This document shows positions 1 through 12,490 of a stretch of 64,000 nt of DNA, in pieces (the first letter of the stretch is position 1; every line of letters begins with the position of its first letter). A program made the translations under genes and the position numbers. The DNA is from Lycorma delicatula. Its lineage: Eukaryota > Arthropoda > Insecta > Hemiptera > Fulgoridae. The stretch spans positions 112,667,937 to 112,731,936 of the forward strand of contig NC_134462.1 in assembly GCF_047948215.1 (NCBI RefSeq), written 5' to 3'. Below the pieces are notes generated by a model, which saw only the letters and a program-made list of their open reading frames with translations, did no database searches and was not told the origin of the DNA.

Positions 1-1929
1 TTTCATAATGTTTTACCCCAAGTTTAATTAATAAAACAAAAGTGTCTTAATTGTTTGTAGTTATTTTAGGTAACAAATTTTACTTTGTTTTAACAATTTA
101 TTGAAAGTTTCAAACTTCTGAGAATATAAAGAAAAAAAAAACATCCGTCAACTTGTAGGAAATACTTTTCTTTTAACATAATATGAATATATCCTTCTGG
201 TGCTGTATTTTAAGACTAATTTATGGTAATATGGGAAAAATATCATTTTAAGGAGGTTAGTGATGCTTTTAAAAATTTATATACGTTTCCAACCTGCATT
301 AATATGTTTATTGCAGTTAAGATAAGATTCATATCATGTATATGTATACTTATATTCATTTCTTTGTATGCCTTATTTTTTAATTCATATAAAATCTGAA
401 GAGGGTTGGGTATGTTATAGAAAGAAAATTTGGAGCTTATGCAAAATAACTGTATTTGTAGCTTTGTATAATAACTCCTGACCCTTATAATACATTTCAT
501 TTAGCAAAATCCATGTTTCAGTGTTAAGATATTATATTTTGTAGTGCAGTAAAGGGTAACATCTTTACTATCAAACACTTTTAAAGCAAATGTATGCATT
601 TCCTTTGTTGATTTTTAACCCAGTTTGGATATTAATAATACGTGTACTTATTCATCTTTTGCAAGAAAATTATTTTGAGTGAATATATACATGTATGCCC
701 GTGTCTACCAATATTGATACGTAGTAGTACATAAAATTAAGTATAATCTTTATTTACTGTGCTTACAACAAATGTCTTTTTCTACAACAAAATTTTTACA
801 TTTTTCTTTTTATAATAATTGAAGACCTCACGCAAAGAAGTCTTACTCAAGATTCTTTTCTAGAAAACAGTGATTTTTAGTAAAACAATTTAATTGATAC
901 TTCCCTGAATCCATAATATTCAAACGTGAATTTCATGGACATGGACAGTTTTTTCCACAAAATTACTACTAGTTTAACTTGTGAAACCATTCAAATTTAA
1001 TAGATGTTATTTTAATATTTATAAATCTATTTATTTAATGATGTTATGTAATATTTATAGACTATTGTTATTTTTCCCTTTCAGATATAAAAAGCATAGT
1101 TCTAAGTTTCAAAAAATTGAATTTTGAAAGAATTATTTTAAAAATCATTAATTTCTGTTTTGAAATGAAAGTATGTTTAATCTTAATAATTACACTAAAA
1201 ATATATTTTATCTTTCATATCTAACATTGAACTCTGTATTAGTTAATAATATTTTTAACTTTTAACAAAGAACTACATAAAATTATCATATAGATCAATA
1301 AATAGATAAATATAATTGCATTATATGCAAAGTTGTAGGTGACCCTACAACTTACAGACAAAAATGCAGTGTGTACATTACTGATGTGGCCATGAACGAC
1401 ACAGGTTTGCCAACCATAAGGAGAGAAATTTCCCAGCGATCTTCACTTTAGATATCCCTCATATTTTTAAAATTGTAAAAATGTAAGAAAAACAATCAAC
1501 AAGGTTACACACGCATAAATATTAACTGATTTTTTTTTTTATAATTTATAATTTCACATAAATTAATTAAAATTTTACTTTTAAAATAGAACAACTTTCA
1601 AGTGGTTGAGAAAAAATATCAACTAAAAGAAATAGTATAATCCATTAAAAAAAAGTAAACAATAAATAGAAATGAATTACACTTTGACATATCAGAAATG
1701 GTTCTAAATGGAATATTACAAAGTAACCAAAAATGTCTAGTCCCTACCAAAGTCAATAGAAACTGTGATTTCAAGACAAAATTGCAGAATTGTAGGCCTG
1801 GAATGGACCACCAGCAGTAGTACCATCTGGAGAGTATACTAGTGATTGTGTTTGTGACCACACACTTATAAGAATTTTTCTGTGTAAAAAATATTTAGAT
1901 TAATATTTAATTTTTTATTTTGTTCTTAG
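1..1929. other. AT-rich DNA, no gene seen
   Basis: Very AT-rich sequence with short A and T runs. The small open frames show no family resemblance and no splice context. No transposon end was recognised. Confidence 0.6.
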
Positions 1930-2064
1930 GCAAATCCTCCTTCTCTTTTATCAACCATTCAGTATATTAACAGTTTTTATGGCAGTCGTCTGGAAGGTGA
2001 AGTTAGGTATTGGTGGGTCCAGTTCTGCTCAGCTATTGAATTCATTAAGACCATGGATTATGTT
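1930..2064 (+). CDS. unrecognised exon-like block (45 codons)
   Basis: Forty-five open codons lie between a good acceptor (TTGTTCTTAG) and a plausible donor GTCAGT, in phase 0 at both ends; the frame stops at TAA four codons past the donor. It is less AT-rich than its surroundings and reads INSFYGSRLEGEVRYWW then VQFCSAIEFIKTMDYV. The composition and tryptophan pair look protein-like, but I do not recognise the family and found no neighbouring exon. It could be a real internal exon of a gene extending left, or chance. Confidence 0.45.
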
Positions 2065-2117
2065 GTCAGTGATTAAATTATTATTTACTATGATTAAATA
2101 TGTTTAATGAACAGTAG

Positions 2118-2142
2118 TATATATATATATATATATATATAT
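2118..2142. repeat. (AT)n microsatellite
   Basis: About twelve TA dinucleotides just downstream of the exon-like block. Confidence 0.9.
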
Positions 2143-3265
2143 TTTTGCATTTAATAATATCTGTTGTTTTTTTAATGCATGCTTGCAATATATGTATTGT
2201 GGTATACTTAAGGTAACTTTATTGAAAAAGAGCAAGTAGTGAAGTATATATTTAGTAGTGCATTTATAGTAACAGATACATGCACTCTTTTAAATTTAAT
2301 AGTTGAGGTTTTAGTGATAAAAGTATTAATTTCTATTTAAAATTACGGTAATTTTTTTCTTTAAAAAATGCTACTTGCTTTACTTTGTATATTTATAACT
2401 GTAGTTATTTAAATGTATTATGAATTTTCTGTATAACAATTTAACTTTAAGAATAAATAACTTGTTATCAATTTATTTCTCTTATCAGTTTTCACAAATA
2501 AATTAATTGAAAGATGACATTTTTACTTATTCCATTATAAAGAATAAGGGTCTTATTATATTAATGTAACTTTTCTGTTTTATTGTAAAATTGCAATAAT
2601 TCTTGTTTTATATAGTCTGTTTATTATTATAAAAACTCATAATGATATTTAAGTAAAATAATTTTTATTTTTATTATTTTTAGTTATAATTGAACATAAT
2701 ATGTAGTATATATAAAATTTTAATAATTCTTATAATATATTTATATAAATTTCTTTTTTTTTTAATTGTGCATAATGTTATACACAAGTATAACATACTG
2801 ATTAACTAAATTGTTTCTTTTATTGTTAAAAAAAAGTTTAAGTAAAAAACAATGGAAAAGCGAGTTCATAGTTCAGTAAAACTGCGGTTTAATTATTTAT
2901 TCTAACAGTATTATGTGTCGCCCATTTATTCAGTTAGGGAGAATGGCAGCTGATAAAAGTTTTATAATGTATATTCAGTTATTTTAATTTTAATATTTTA
3001 TGAACAATTATTTGAGCTTCATTTTTTTTATCAATAATTTTTTTTTGACTGATTAATATATCATTATATGATTGAATTTTATTAAAACAGCGGTTATTGG
3101 TGAAAAAATTCATAACTTTTTTTTAACAAATTGTGATATTAAAAAGAAAAAATTAAAGAGAAAGTTATTTCATTGTAGGTGGGCCCAGGGATGTTGTAAT
3201 AATTAATGATAAAAAATCTGCAATTTTATAAATAAGATGTGTACATCTGTGCATATACACATCTA

Positions 3266-3266
3266 C

Positions 3267-3327
<61 letters not shown>

Positions 3328-3336
3328 TGTGTGTGT
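3266..3336. repeat. compound (AT)n(GT)n microsatellite
   Basis: TA dinucleotides run into about 22 GT dinucleotides with one GGG interruption near 3323. Confidence 0.95.
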
Positions 3337-5797
3337 ATTTTATTAATTAGGGAAGCATGTTTTTCTTAATGTAAAACAATTTTATACTGTTATTCAGGAC
3401 AGTTTAAGTAAGTTGTATGCTCTTGATATTAATAATTTAATTATCTTTCTAATACATCTTAACAGTTCAGTTGTAGTAAGTCATATTATAAGGTAACTAA
3501 CTTGTAAGTTTACATTCAATTATTTATTTAACAACTAAATATATGAAGCTTTTCTTAAATAAGGTTTAGTTTTTTATTGCAGGTATGTTTTTAAAATACT
3601 AAGTGCTTTATTATTTTTTCTTTGAAGTTTTTATTTACTTCAAAACAAATCTGCAAAAGTAATTTCTGCTTGTCAGAGATAATTATTTTTATAAAAATTA
3701 TCCATAGAGTTATCGGTAAGAAATTAGGAGCATTCGTATGACAATGCATTTCTGTCATCCAAAATATAAGTCTATCAGCTTCGTAAAATCTTAGGTTTGA
3801 TAACTTAGGCATGTTTTTGTTAACTTATTTAAAATTTACTTTTTTTTATAAACTAGGTGTTAGTCATATAAATAGTATTCAGAGTAACAATGACTATCAT
3901 TCATTCATTATATATAGTGCATTACTAGTCGTGCAAATGTATGAACAGAAATACATAATTTTTTTTCTTCATTTTTGTTCTTGTAAAACATAAACCTTTT
4001 TTATTTACCTAACCTTCGAGATAATACTATATAACAGCCTGCTAAGAAAATATATAATTCTATTGGTTTTGCTACTTATTTTTTTGTTGTTAAAAGAAGC
4101 ACCACTGGTAATTGTTTCTCAGTAAATGACCAAATGTGAAAAATGTATAAAATGAAATAGAATGGTCTGAATTAATTTTATAGCTGTATTTACTGAATGT
4201 TTCTTTATTGCCATGGGCTCAAGTTTTAAGGATAGTTTATGGATTAAGTTTTTATTAAATTTTTTTAATATAATTGTTCTACCAGATCAGGAATTTTTGT
4301 TACACAAAAGCAGCAAATGTCACTTCTATTTCAGTCAGGAGTTAAACAGTTACCATTATTTACTCTTAAATTCAGAATAATAATTGTGACAGTTGACAAA
4401 GAACATTGTATTAGCTGAATTTTCTTTTTCACCAATCTTAAGTTTTCGGTTTTTTAATTAATTTTTTTTGTGATAAGAGAATTTAATCAGGTTTGAAGGA
4501 AAAAGTATTAAAACTTTTCTTGTACTAAAGTTAGTGACGCATCACTCATCATTATTAGATTATAATGATCTTCATCTGTTTGTTTTAATATTAAATCTAT
4601 GATGAAAAGTCATTGAGACTAATTGTTAAAAGTAAATAGATTTTTTTTTTGTATAGTAAATGAAGGTTTAAAAGAATATATAGACAGTTAACTAATTGAG
4701 TTAAGAATGTGACAAATTATTTGTGGTTATATTTTTGTAGTTAAATTTTTTAATTACTATTTTACAGTACAATGGTGCATTTTAAAAAATTTATGTTGTA
4801 TTTTTTAAGTTAAATTTGTACATTGTTGTAATCATTGTTTTATTGTGTTATCTTTGTTTAAAGATTTTTTTTGTATGTTATTATTATTTGTTTTTATTTT
4901 CTTTTTCATTTATTGGTCATAAATGATTTTTAAATTAGTTTTTTACAGTAATATTTGGTTTATAATTAGTGTTGAATATATGTTTGTATATTTTAAATAA
5001 TTAATGTATTTACTTTTAATTATTCTGTTTCATGAGGCTTTTCTTTTTGTGGCTGCAATGAATATTAATTTAGATCAAAATATTTTTTCTCCATTTTAAC
5101 CATTTATATTGTTATTTTATTATATCAATAAATTTATTCAAACATGCAATCCTTTTCCAAATAGGATTTTATTTTTGGCAGTGTTAAGTTAAATGACAAT
5201 TTTTTTTAGTTTAACAAACCCAATAAAAAAGATGCTAACTTGTGATTTTTTTATTTCCACAGGTGTGTTGTATTAGTTTTCTTTCATTTTTTCTAAATGG
5301 TTTATTAATGCAATAGGGGTATTTTATCCTTATTTTCACATCTTTTAATCTCAAGCAACATAGGGTTCTAAATGTAAAATCTAACAGAATATTATTTTCA
5401 AATTTGTTGAGAGCTATTATATAACTATTATCAAAACAATAATTAATATTAATTCTCTTTTGTAAAAGTTAAAAGTTCTTACAGATGTATCGATTTGATT
5501 ATTCTGAAGCTCAGTCTGGTCAAGAATAATTATGATAATAGAACAGTTTTGTTCGTCATATTTTGCTAATAATAATTTTGAAGGAATATGAATTACCATT
5601 TTGCTAGTATATAAAAAATTATATCTCATTTATGACCTTTAAATAATGCATTTATTAGTAAAGTTTTTGAAAGAATAATATTTATTTATACAATTAAGTA
5701 GTATATACTATTTTAAAGAGCATAATGTTTACATATGTTAATTAAATATTGTTTTTTCTTTTTTGTAGAATTGATAATTTACAATATTCTATTTATT

Positions 5798-5822
5798 GTG
5801 TGTGTGTGTGTGTGTGCGTGTG
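5798..5822. repeat. (GT)n microsatellite
   Basis: Short GT tract with one GC interruption. Confidence 0.9.
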
Positions 5823-6930
5823 CATGCACACATGTGTATGTATGTACAGCAGATTGTCTGGCAATGCTGTTATATAGCAATAAATACTTCATTTTTTAAA
5901 TATATTTATTCTCTTTATGAAATTATGAAACACTAACATGATATTTACAGTTGGCATTTGTTATTGTTATTTTTTTATGTAATATTTTAAGTGCTTCCAA
6001 CATTTACAAATATAAAAATTATAATAGCATTCCATGCAATAAGTGTAAATAAAATATTTATTATTTTTCATTTATTTGCAAATTGTTTTATCAATAATTG
6101 GTAAAGGGATATATTATTAAATTTTTGTTTTTAAAATAAAAGTAATGAAACATGTAAATTTAAGTATAAAACAAATGGATTTATAATGTACAGTAAATAT
6201 TATGTAATATTAATATAAATATTTTATTTTTTTATGCGTGTATATTGACATTCAATATTGTGTACAGAAATTGTAATTTTATTATTGTGTATTCATATTA
6301 TGTAATTAAAATGAAAATCTGTCTTTTCAGTAGGAGCAATTCTCGTTTGATTAATGATCTTTGGAGATAAGATTGATATTTTTTTTAAAATTAATTTGTG
6401 TCACAAATTTATCTTTAATGAATAATGAAATGTAATAATAGACTAGTAGATTTTATCATAAACTTAGAAAGTTTTATTTCTCTGTATGCATGTGTATATA
6501 AATCTGACATGAAGAAAATTTAAGTTCTGGGTTTTTGGTTAGAAGCATAATTATAACCCACTAATTACTGTTAAAAAAGAAAAATGTTATTAGCATTTGT
6601 GTCTGAATTTTAATAATGCATTATTTAATAATATTATTTCAATATACATATCTTGTGTAAATTTGTGTTAAAAAGCAAGATTTGCTCTAATTAATGAATA
6701 ATCAGAATATTTATTTATTCTTACATTTAAATTGCTGAGAAAGTACTTCTAAATAATGATATTTCAAGAAATAAGTAAATAGATATGGATAGAAATTATT
6801 TGTTAAATTTATATATTTCCTATCTAGTAAATATAAATACTGTCAATTTTTCCTGATAGTTCACTGTGCTTTTTTAAATATAATGAATTGTAAAATTAGG
6901 TAGTTTATAACATTATATTTTTGCTACATA

Positions 6931-6982
6931 GGACCTCCAGATGAAAGGCCGAGATGCTACCACTTGTGCTATGAAGGCTGGC
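6931..6982 (-). mobile_element. tRNA-derived SINE, head fragment
   Basis: Minus-strand piece of the tRNA-like head seen complete at 31871 and 60773: the GGCTGGC… start, box-A region, and CGGCCTTTCATCTGGAGGTC are recognisable. Box B and the tail are missing. Confidence 0.75.
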
Positions 6983-8228
6983 ATGTGTCATTTAACTAGA
7001 AGCAATGTTTCATAGAAACAAGATGGATTATTATAGGGTGTTATGTAAGATTAGAACAGCCAATGTAGCTGCATAACAATTCTGTAAGATTTCTGAGCAA
7101 AAAAGATTGGTGTTTATTAACATATTTTTAAAAAAAGTGGAGGTAGGATTTCCTGCAATACAGATGTATAGATAATTATACACATTGTTGGCACTTCATA
7201 GACAGAATGACTATGCTGCTTGAAGTAAATTCTAGTTAACTATCAGGACTTATATGTATCATATATTCATGAAAAATGTAGCAAATAATTTATTGCATTG
7301 TTACATAATATTGTCGTTTTGTTAAATACATAATATAGTAAATTAAATTACAGATCCTTCTTATTAAAAATAAACTCATTCAGTTTGTTTATTAATATTT
7401 AAAATTATTTAGTGCGCCATACAAGTAATTGTGTATTATTTATTATGAAATAAACTGATAAAAAAATAATTATAATAATACAATTAGATGTATAGCTTTA
7501 AAAATTATATTTTTTTAAATAAAATTAAAAAAGTTAATAGAAAAAGGGAAACAAATATTTTTTTTGTGCCTTGTAATTAATGAAATAAGAAAAAATTATC
7601 TCTTGTATGAAAGTATTTTTTAATTAACATTATAATTCTCAATTAAAACAAATTTTATTTTAAAAAACTGATTGTGCTTAATGTATATTATAAAAACTCA
7701 AAAGATATTTAATATTTTATTAAAAAGTCATTTGATATTAATTCTTTGAAAATTATTAATGTTTATTCTATTATTTGCTATATTATTTTAATAAAAAAAA
7801 AGAATTATTAAAGATTTAGATGGTAGTAATTGCTTGAAAATATGATATCTTGTATTGTAGGTACATTTAACTTGTTGAAATGTAAGATAAATTTGTAATC
7901 ATCAATTCTCTCTCTTTCTCTATGTATATAGTCGAAGTAAGCTTTTTTTTTGTTTACAGGTATGGCAGATTCATCATTAATAATGTGTAGATATATATAG
8001 TAGTAAATTTTATATAGTTTTATATAAAACTGTAATAGCTACAGCTTAATTGAATTTTGTATAATTTTCACATAAACCATCATAATTAATTTTTTTTTAA
8101 ATTATGTATTGATAAATCTTCTGTTTGACTGAAATGGAACTGATTTGGAAATTGATTTGAGATGGAACAGAAATGAAACTATTTGACTTCATTCGTTTAC
8201 AATATATTGATGCAGCAGAACAACTCCA
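6983..8228. other. AT-rich DNA, nothing recognised
   Basis: No exon, transposon end or RNA gene was recognised; a CT-rich run lies at 7907-7925. Confidence 0.55.
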
Positions 8229-9064
8229 TAGTCAAAACTTATTGTAGTGATACTTTTAAATTTTTGTTACCCTTTTATATAGCATTTAGTCAAGGCCCTC
8301 TTTATTTCCCTTTTTGACGTCATGTCTTTATCTGGCCTTCTTCATGCTTATTTGTTATTAATGGTTGTACTTATCTTTTAATTCTTATTTATTACCTGTT
8401 TTCAGTAAATTGAAGTTCTTGAGAAGGACATCTGCTTTATTGTTAATCTGTTCAATGTTTAAAGTGAATTAATTTCATTAACATATTAATTGGGATATAT
8501 TCTTTTATTAATTAATTAACTGTGTTGATAATTTAGAATTTTGTTTTTTATTTTAAAGAAGCTTAACTTTTATAGCCTTAACTTTATAACCAATTTTATA
8601 TTTACTAAAGAACTGTTTAATTGGGTAAATTTACTCACAGTGTTAATTTCTTTTTTATATGTAGGTTTCTTTAATGGTAATTTATTATGTAGTCTCTATC
8701 TATCATCTATCTAAAAGTTTTTTTTTTAAATATTCAAAATCTGGATAATTTCTTTTTATTGTTAGGTCTGAAATTTCATCTGAAAAGATGAAATTATTAA
8801 TTTTTTAAAGCTATCAATAAAAAAAATAATCTAGATTTTGAATTTCAAAACTCTTTTTTTTTCATCGTATATTTAATGTTGTGGTAAAATTTGTTCATTT
8901 CTTACACAATTATTTTTCAGTATTTATTTTTTTGATAACAAATTTAATTAAAAGTGGATGTACTTTTCAAGTACTATACTGAACAGAAAATAAGTAAAAT
9001 TAAAAGATAAGTACAACCATTAATAACAAACAAAAATAAAAAAGTGTACAATAAGTTTTGATAA
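8229..9064. repeat. inverted repeat of a dispersed element
   Basis: A segment at 8351-8436 (TTATTAATGGTTGTACTTAT… into …CTTGAGAAGGACATC) reappears inverted at 8954-9033. Its extension AAAACTTATTGTA (8233) is inverted at about 9047-9062. The arms differ by substitutions and an insertion of about 100 nt in the left arm. This looks like two opposed terminal pieces of one retroelement or a foldback element; no protein remnant lies between them. Confidence 0.7.
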
Positions 9065-9302
9065 TGGGTTTCAAATACTTCTACAATAAATGAATTAAGA
9101 AGCTAAGAAAAGTAAAAAGCAGCACCCAATAAACTGTACCTCATGTTCACTTAATAAAAAAAAAAACAAAAAAACACTCTTTCTTATTTATTTTTATTTC
9201 CTATAAAAAAATATTGTTTTACCTTTTATTATAATAATTAAATTGTATAATTAAATAACATATTTACAAAACTTTATGTACATTATCTATACAAAATATT
9301 AT

Positions 9303-9421
9303 TTAATACATATCAACAGTTTTTGCTGCAATTGGTGGCAGTATGTTCCATCTTAATGTTGTACTGTTGACTAGTCCCAGGTATGTATCTGACATAATGT
9401 ATAGTGTAAGTACATGACGGC
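9303..9421 (-). pseudogene. ASCC3: ASCC3 last exon with 1-nt deletion
   Basis: The exon starts RHVLTLYIMSDTYLGL, the classic ASCC3 C-terminal strand. The family's next residues DQQY appear only in the neighbouring frame, which implies one missing base (GAT to GT) at about 9370. As written it runs 18 more codons to TAA at 9303-9305; the other frame would stop at TGA 9313-9315. Only the extreme C-terminus would change. Confidence 0.85.
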
Positions 9422-9906
9422 CTAAAACAAAAAGAAATTGTCATTACTCAGTTTATATACAAAAAAAATTTAATTTACCTATATCAAAAATGTCAATTAC
9501 AAGTACTTTCATTTTAATGCTTCAAGGGTATTGCATTAGTATGTGTCTCAAATAAGAATATCCTAATTTTTTGAGATTATGGCATTTATTTAAATGTTGT
9601 TCACTATCTAATTGTGTTTAATGCAAGTTAACGATTCTACTGAGAGTTTTACAGTTAGATGAATGAATATTCAATGATATCGATTACTGAAATGAGCTGG
9701 ATCCAATTAAACATACAGCCTACAATTCAACAAATGATTATAATAACCACTGTAGATGTAAACAGGATTTTCAGAAAATATATATGAACAACCACATAAA
9801 ACTGCCAAAAGTGAAAATTAAAGAAACATTCACATTATCAGTATCATGAACCGACAAGCAAAAATGCAAATGCTTTTCAATTTATTACAGACTGGAGATT
9901 TGTAAG

Positions 9907-9971
9907 CTGAGGTTAGATGTAACCTCAGTTTTATCAAATAATTTAGTGATGACTAAATTATTTGATAAAAC
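9907..9971. repeat. two adjoining perfect hairpins with identical GATG loops
   Basis: A first stem of 9 bp (CTGAGGTTA, loop GATG, 9907-9928) abuts a second stem of 20 bp (9928-9947 with 9952-9971, loop GATG). Both are perfect. They lie in the last ASCC3 intron, away from splice sites. Confidence 0.9.
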
Positions 9972-10041
9972 CAAAATTTAAAATATCTTTCATCCCCTGT
10001 AACATAAATTACAATGAAATGAGAAAAAAAAAGTAAAATAC

Positions 10042-10195
10042 CTGTTGCTGCTGGAGTTGTAAATAGAAGCTGTTGTGTAACAGGCATTACTCTTTTCAAT
10101 GCAAGCAATTCTTGAGTTTCCTAGTACTGCCAAGTACTAGGAACCAACCAGGTTCTACTGCTTTAGAAAATTTAGGTGCATGTCCTTTTCTCTCT
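10042..10195 (-). pseudogene. ASCC3: ASCC3 exon m with 2-nt frameshift
   Basis: The exon reads RKGHAPKFSKAVEPGWFLVL then loses frame. The downstream part resumes as TQELLALKRVMPVTQ and ends ATG at donor GTATTT. The length (154 nt) is 2 modulo 3 longer than the flanking phases need, fitting a 2-nt insertion. The lesion lies in a perfect 9-bp inverted repeat with a 4-nt loop (CCTAGTACT / AGTACTAGG, about 10120-10141), as if the insertion completed the palindrome. Confidence 0.85.
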
Positions 10196-11134
10196 CTAGA
10201 AATAATTTCAATAGATATACAAGTTTAGAAAAAATAAATAACTAGCTTTGTTTTAAATATGATATGCTTAATAAAATAAGCGCTCTAATAAATTATTATA
10301 AACCTGAATGTACATATAGTGAAAAACTCTCAAGTTTTGTGTTGAAAGATACATTTTTTATGCAGCAGACATTATCAGTTTACATATAATTAATCTACAA
10401 AATTAATGAATCTTTACCATGAATTGATTAACAATTAATTAGTAATTATTCATTCACATTTTTAAAGAAAGGTTTCTAATATAAATAATTATCACTACGG
10501 ATAATTTTGTTTTCAACAGCAAGTTGTGTGTGGCTGAATAGAATATATCACACAGTAATTTTAATTACTGCAGCAATATTCTGTCATTACCAAAACAAAC
10601 AACTTAATTAAAAAGGTATATGTACAAGACTAATATTGGGGGATGATTGTATAATGTCATGATTTAACCTCAAACTTCTATTAATAAGATCATTTTATCT
10701 TATCTAGTGGTAACCAGATAATCATGAACTCGCTTCACAATAATGTTTAGATGGTTTCAATATTTTATGCACTTTGAATTTTTAAACTAACCAAAAACAG
10801 CAGCACTTTTTTCATACTACATATTTCTGCACAGTTAACAGAGATGGCACAGGGTTAGACTTGTCTCCTCAAGTATGAGGAAACAATACTAATAAAGGAA
10901 AAAAAAATTGCAACAATTGACATAACTGTAATAACAGTATGTATGTCAAAACTCTTAAAATCAACTTGTACTGCTTTAAGTTTTAGATATGGAAAAGTGT
11001 CTTTTCTGTATAGTTATAATTACAGACAACTGAATTAGGTAAACATTATTAATGTGGACTCTCTTAGTAACTCGCTAGTTTTATTAATTAGTATAGAGGT
11101 AAATCTTTAAATGCTTGTGAAAAATTTATTTTAC
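10196..11134. other. ASCC3 intron, nothing further recognised
   Basis: AT-rich intron between exons l and m, with no transposon or exon recognised. Confidence 0.6.
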
Positions 11135-11319
11135 CTAGTTTGATTTAACCTAATCATTTTAATGCAAAGTGTATATTCTTGATCAGCATGAAGAACAGTA
11201 GGAGGTCCTTTATCATTTCTGCTAATTTTTCTGTCTTTATCTTCTTCTTCACCTTCCCAACAGCCACGAACAAAAAACTCTAATTTTAGATCAGGTAGTT
11301 CTCTTATCACTTTATATAT
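11135..11319 (-). CDS. ASCC3: ASCC3 exon l, Sec63-2 immunoglobulin-like region
   Basis: Intact 185-nt exon from IYKVIRELPDLKLEFFVRG to LHADQEYTLCIKMIRLNQ, with acceptor TTTTAG and donor GTAAAA. LHADQEY is a near-exact match to animal ASCC3. It ends with two bases of an Arg codon, completed by exon m. Confidence 0.92.
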
Positions 11320-11754
11320 CTAAAAACAAAACAAAAGAATTAATGTAATATATATAAGAGATATAGTAATAAATAAAAATGTAATGATGCATATAAAAAA
11401 ATGTGTGATGTCTTACATTTTAGGCGAAAATCAAAAAAACGATTATAGAATTTCTTTAAGATAGAATATTTTCAATTGAATTAATTAAAAACATTGTACA
11501 TAGAAATCCTAAATCTCAGAATATTTTAAAAATATGTGGGCTTATTCAATTCAAATCAATAACGTTAGAAAAAAGTTTTTTCTTCGCTGAAATAGTTTAA
11601 TCTTTTTCTTAGATATTATAATAATGCAGTAAAAACTGAGAAAATACAGAAATTAAAAGTATAGGATGGTTTAAAAATAAAACAAAATTGGGTAGTTTAC
11701 AAACAAATATATATTTTTCTTAAGTCAATACTTATGACCCATATTCCTCTACAC

Positions 11755-12490
11755 CAATATATTGTATTTTTTATAATTAAAAATCAATTTGAACAACCCA
11801 AGTACAGAATTATAAATCAAATGAAGTGACTTTTTTTTTCTTTATTCCAATAGCACTTTCACAGGATCCTGCATCAAACTAGATTTTTAGAACACATTAG
11901 AAATTATAAAAACGGTAAACTGGGTTTATGTAATGTTACCTTATTGATAAAAAATATTCTGTATCTGATATTCAGAAAATCAAGAAATTTAATTTAAATA
12001 ATAATAGTAAAAGTTTGGACATCTTGGAGAGATTATATATATATAAGCAAAAAAGAATTTCCAACTTGATCAACTTTCAGACAGAATATGAAGATGACAC
12101 TCTTATAAAAGCAGCAACTATCAGAATGTATATAAATTCAGTCAGTAATACATTGGCTAGCCAGATTCATGGTATACATTTTCTAATTATTTTATTTTAA
12201 AATTTAATTTTAATTCTTAATTGACATCATATTTAAATATATGTAGTTATTTTTATTTAATTGACTTCATGTTTTGTATATATGATAGTAATTTTAATCT
12301 TTTAATTTTTATTCTAAAAAAAAAATTGTTATGTTTTTTGATATGTAATTTTATATACAACTGATGATGCGGGATCCCACAAATGTGCTATTGGAATAAA
12401 GAAAAGAAAAAAGTAAGGTAAGGGTCATTTCATTTACTTTGCAATTCTGAACTTGGGTTGTTCAAGTTGTTTTTTTATTATAAAAAATAT
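11755..12490 (+). mobile_element. Penelope-like retroelement remnant with inverted terminal copy
   Basis: The plus strand at about 11945-12150 encodes KSLDILERLYIYKQKRISNL then NFQTEYEDDTLIKAAT. This wording is typical of the C-terminus of Penelope-like GIY-YIG proteins, just after the endonuclease. It is followed by an AT-rich 3' region and a terminal motif at 12361-12400 (CTGATGATGCGGGATCCC…TGTGCTATTGGAATAAAG). The same terminal segment occurs inverted at about 11755-11878, so the coding piece sits between opposed ends. Penelope-like elements often carry such inverted partial ends with hammerhead ribozymes. Both copies are degraded: the 12.36-kb copy lacks the GAAA core and the 11.85-kb copy lacks part of CTGATGA. 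The identification of the coding part is moderately secure. Confidence 0.7.

Larger units (their letters stand above)
2143..6930. other. AT-rich intergenic or intronic DNA with microsatellites
   Basis: No coding exon or transposon was recognised. It contains a compound (AT)n(GT)n tract at 3266-3336 and a GT-rich tract at 5798-5822, and is otherwise T- and A-rich low-complexity sequence. Confidence 0.6.

Noticed and set aside
1930..2064. SREBP C-terminal exon
   Set aside because: Only the tryptophan pair was suggestive; the surrounding residues do not support it.
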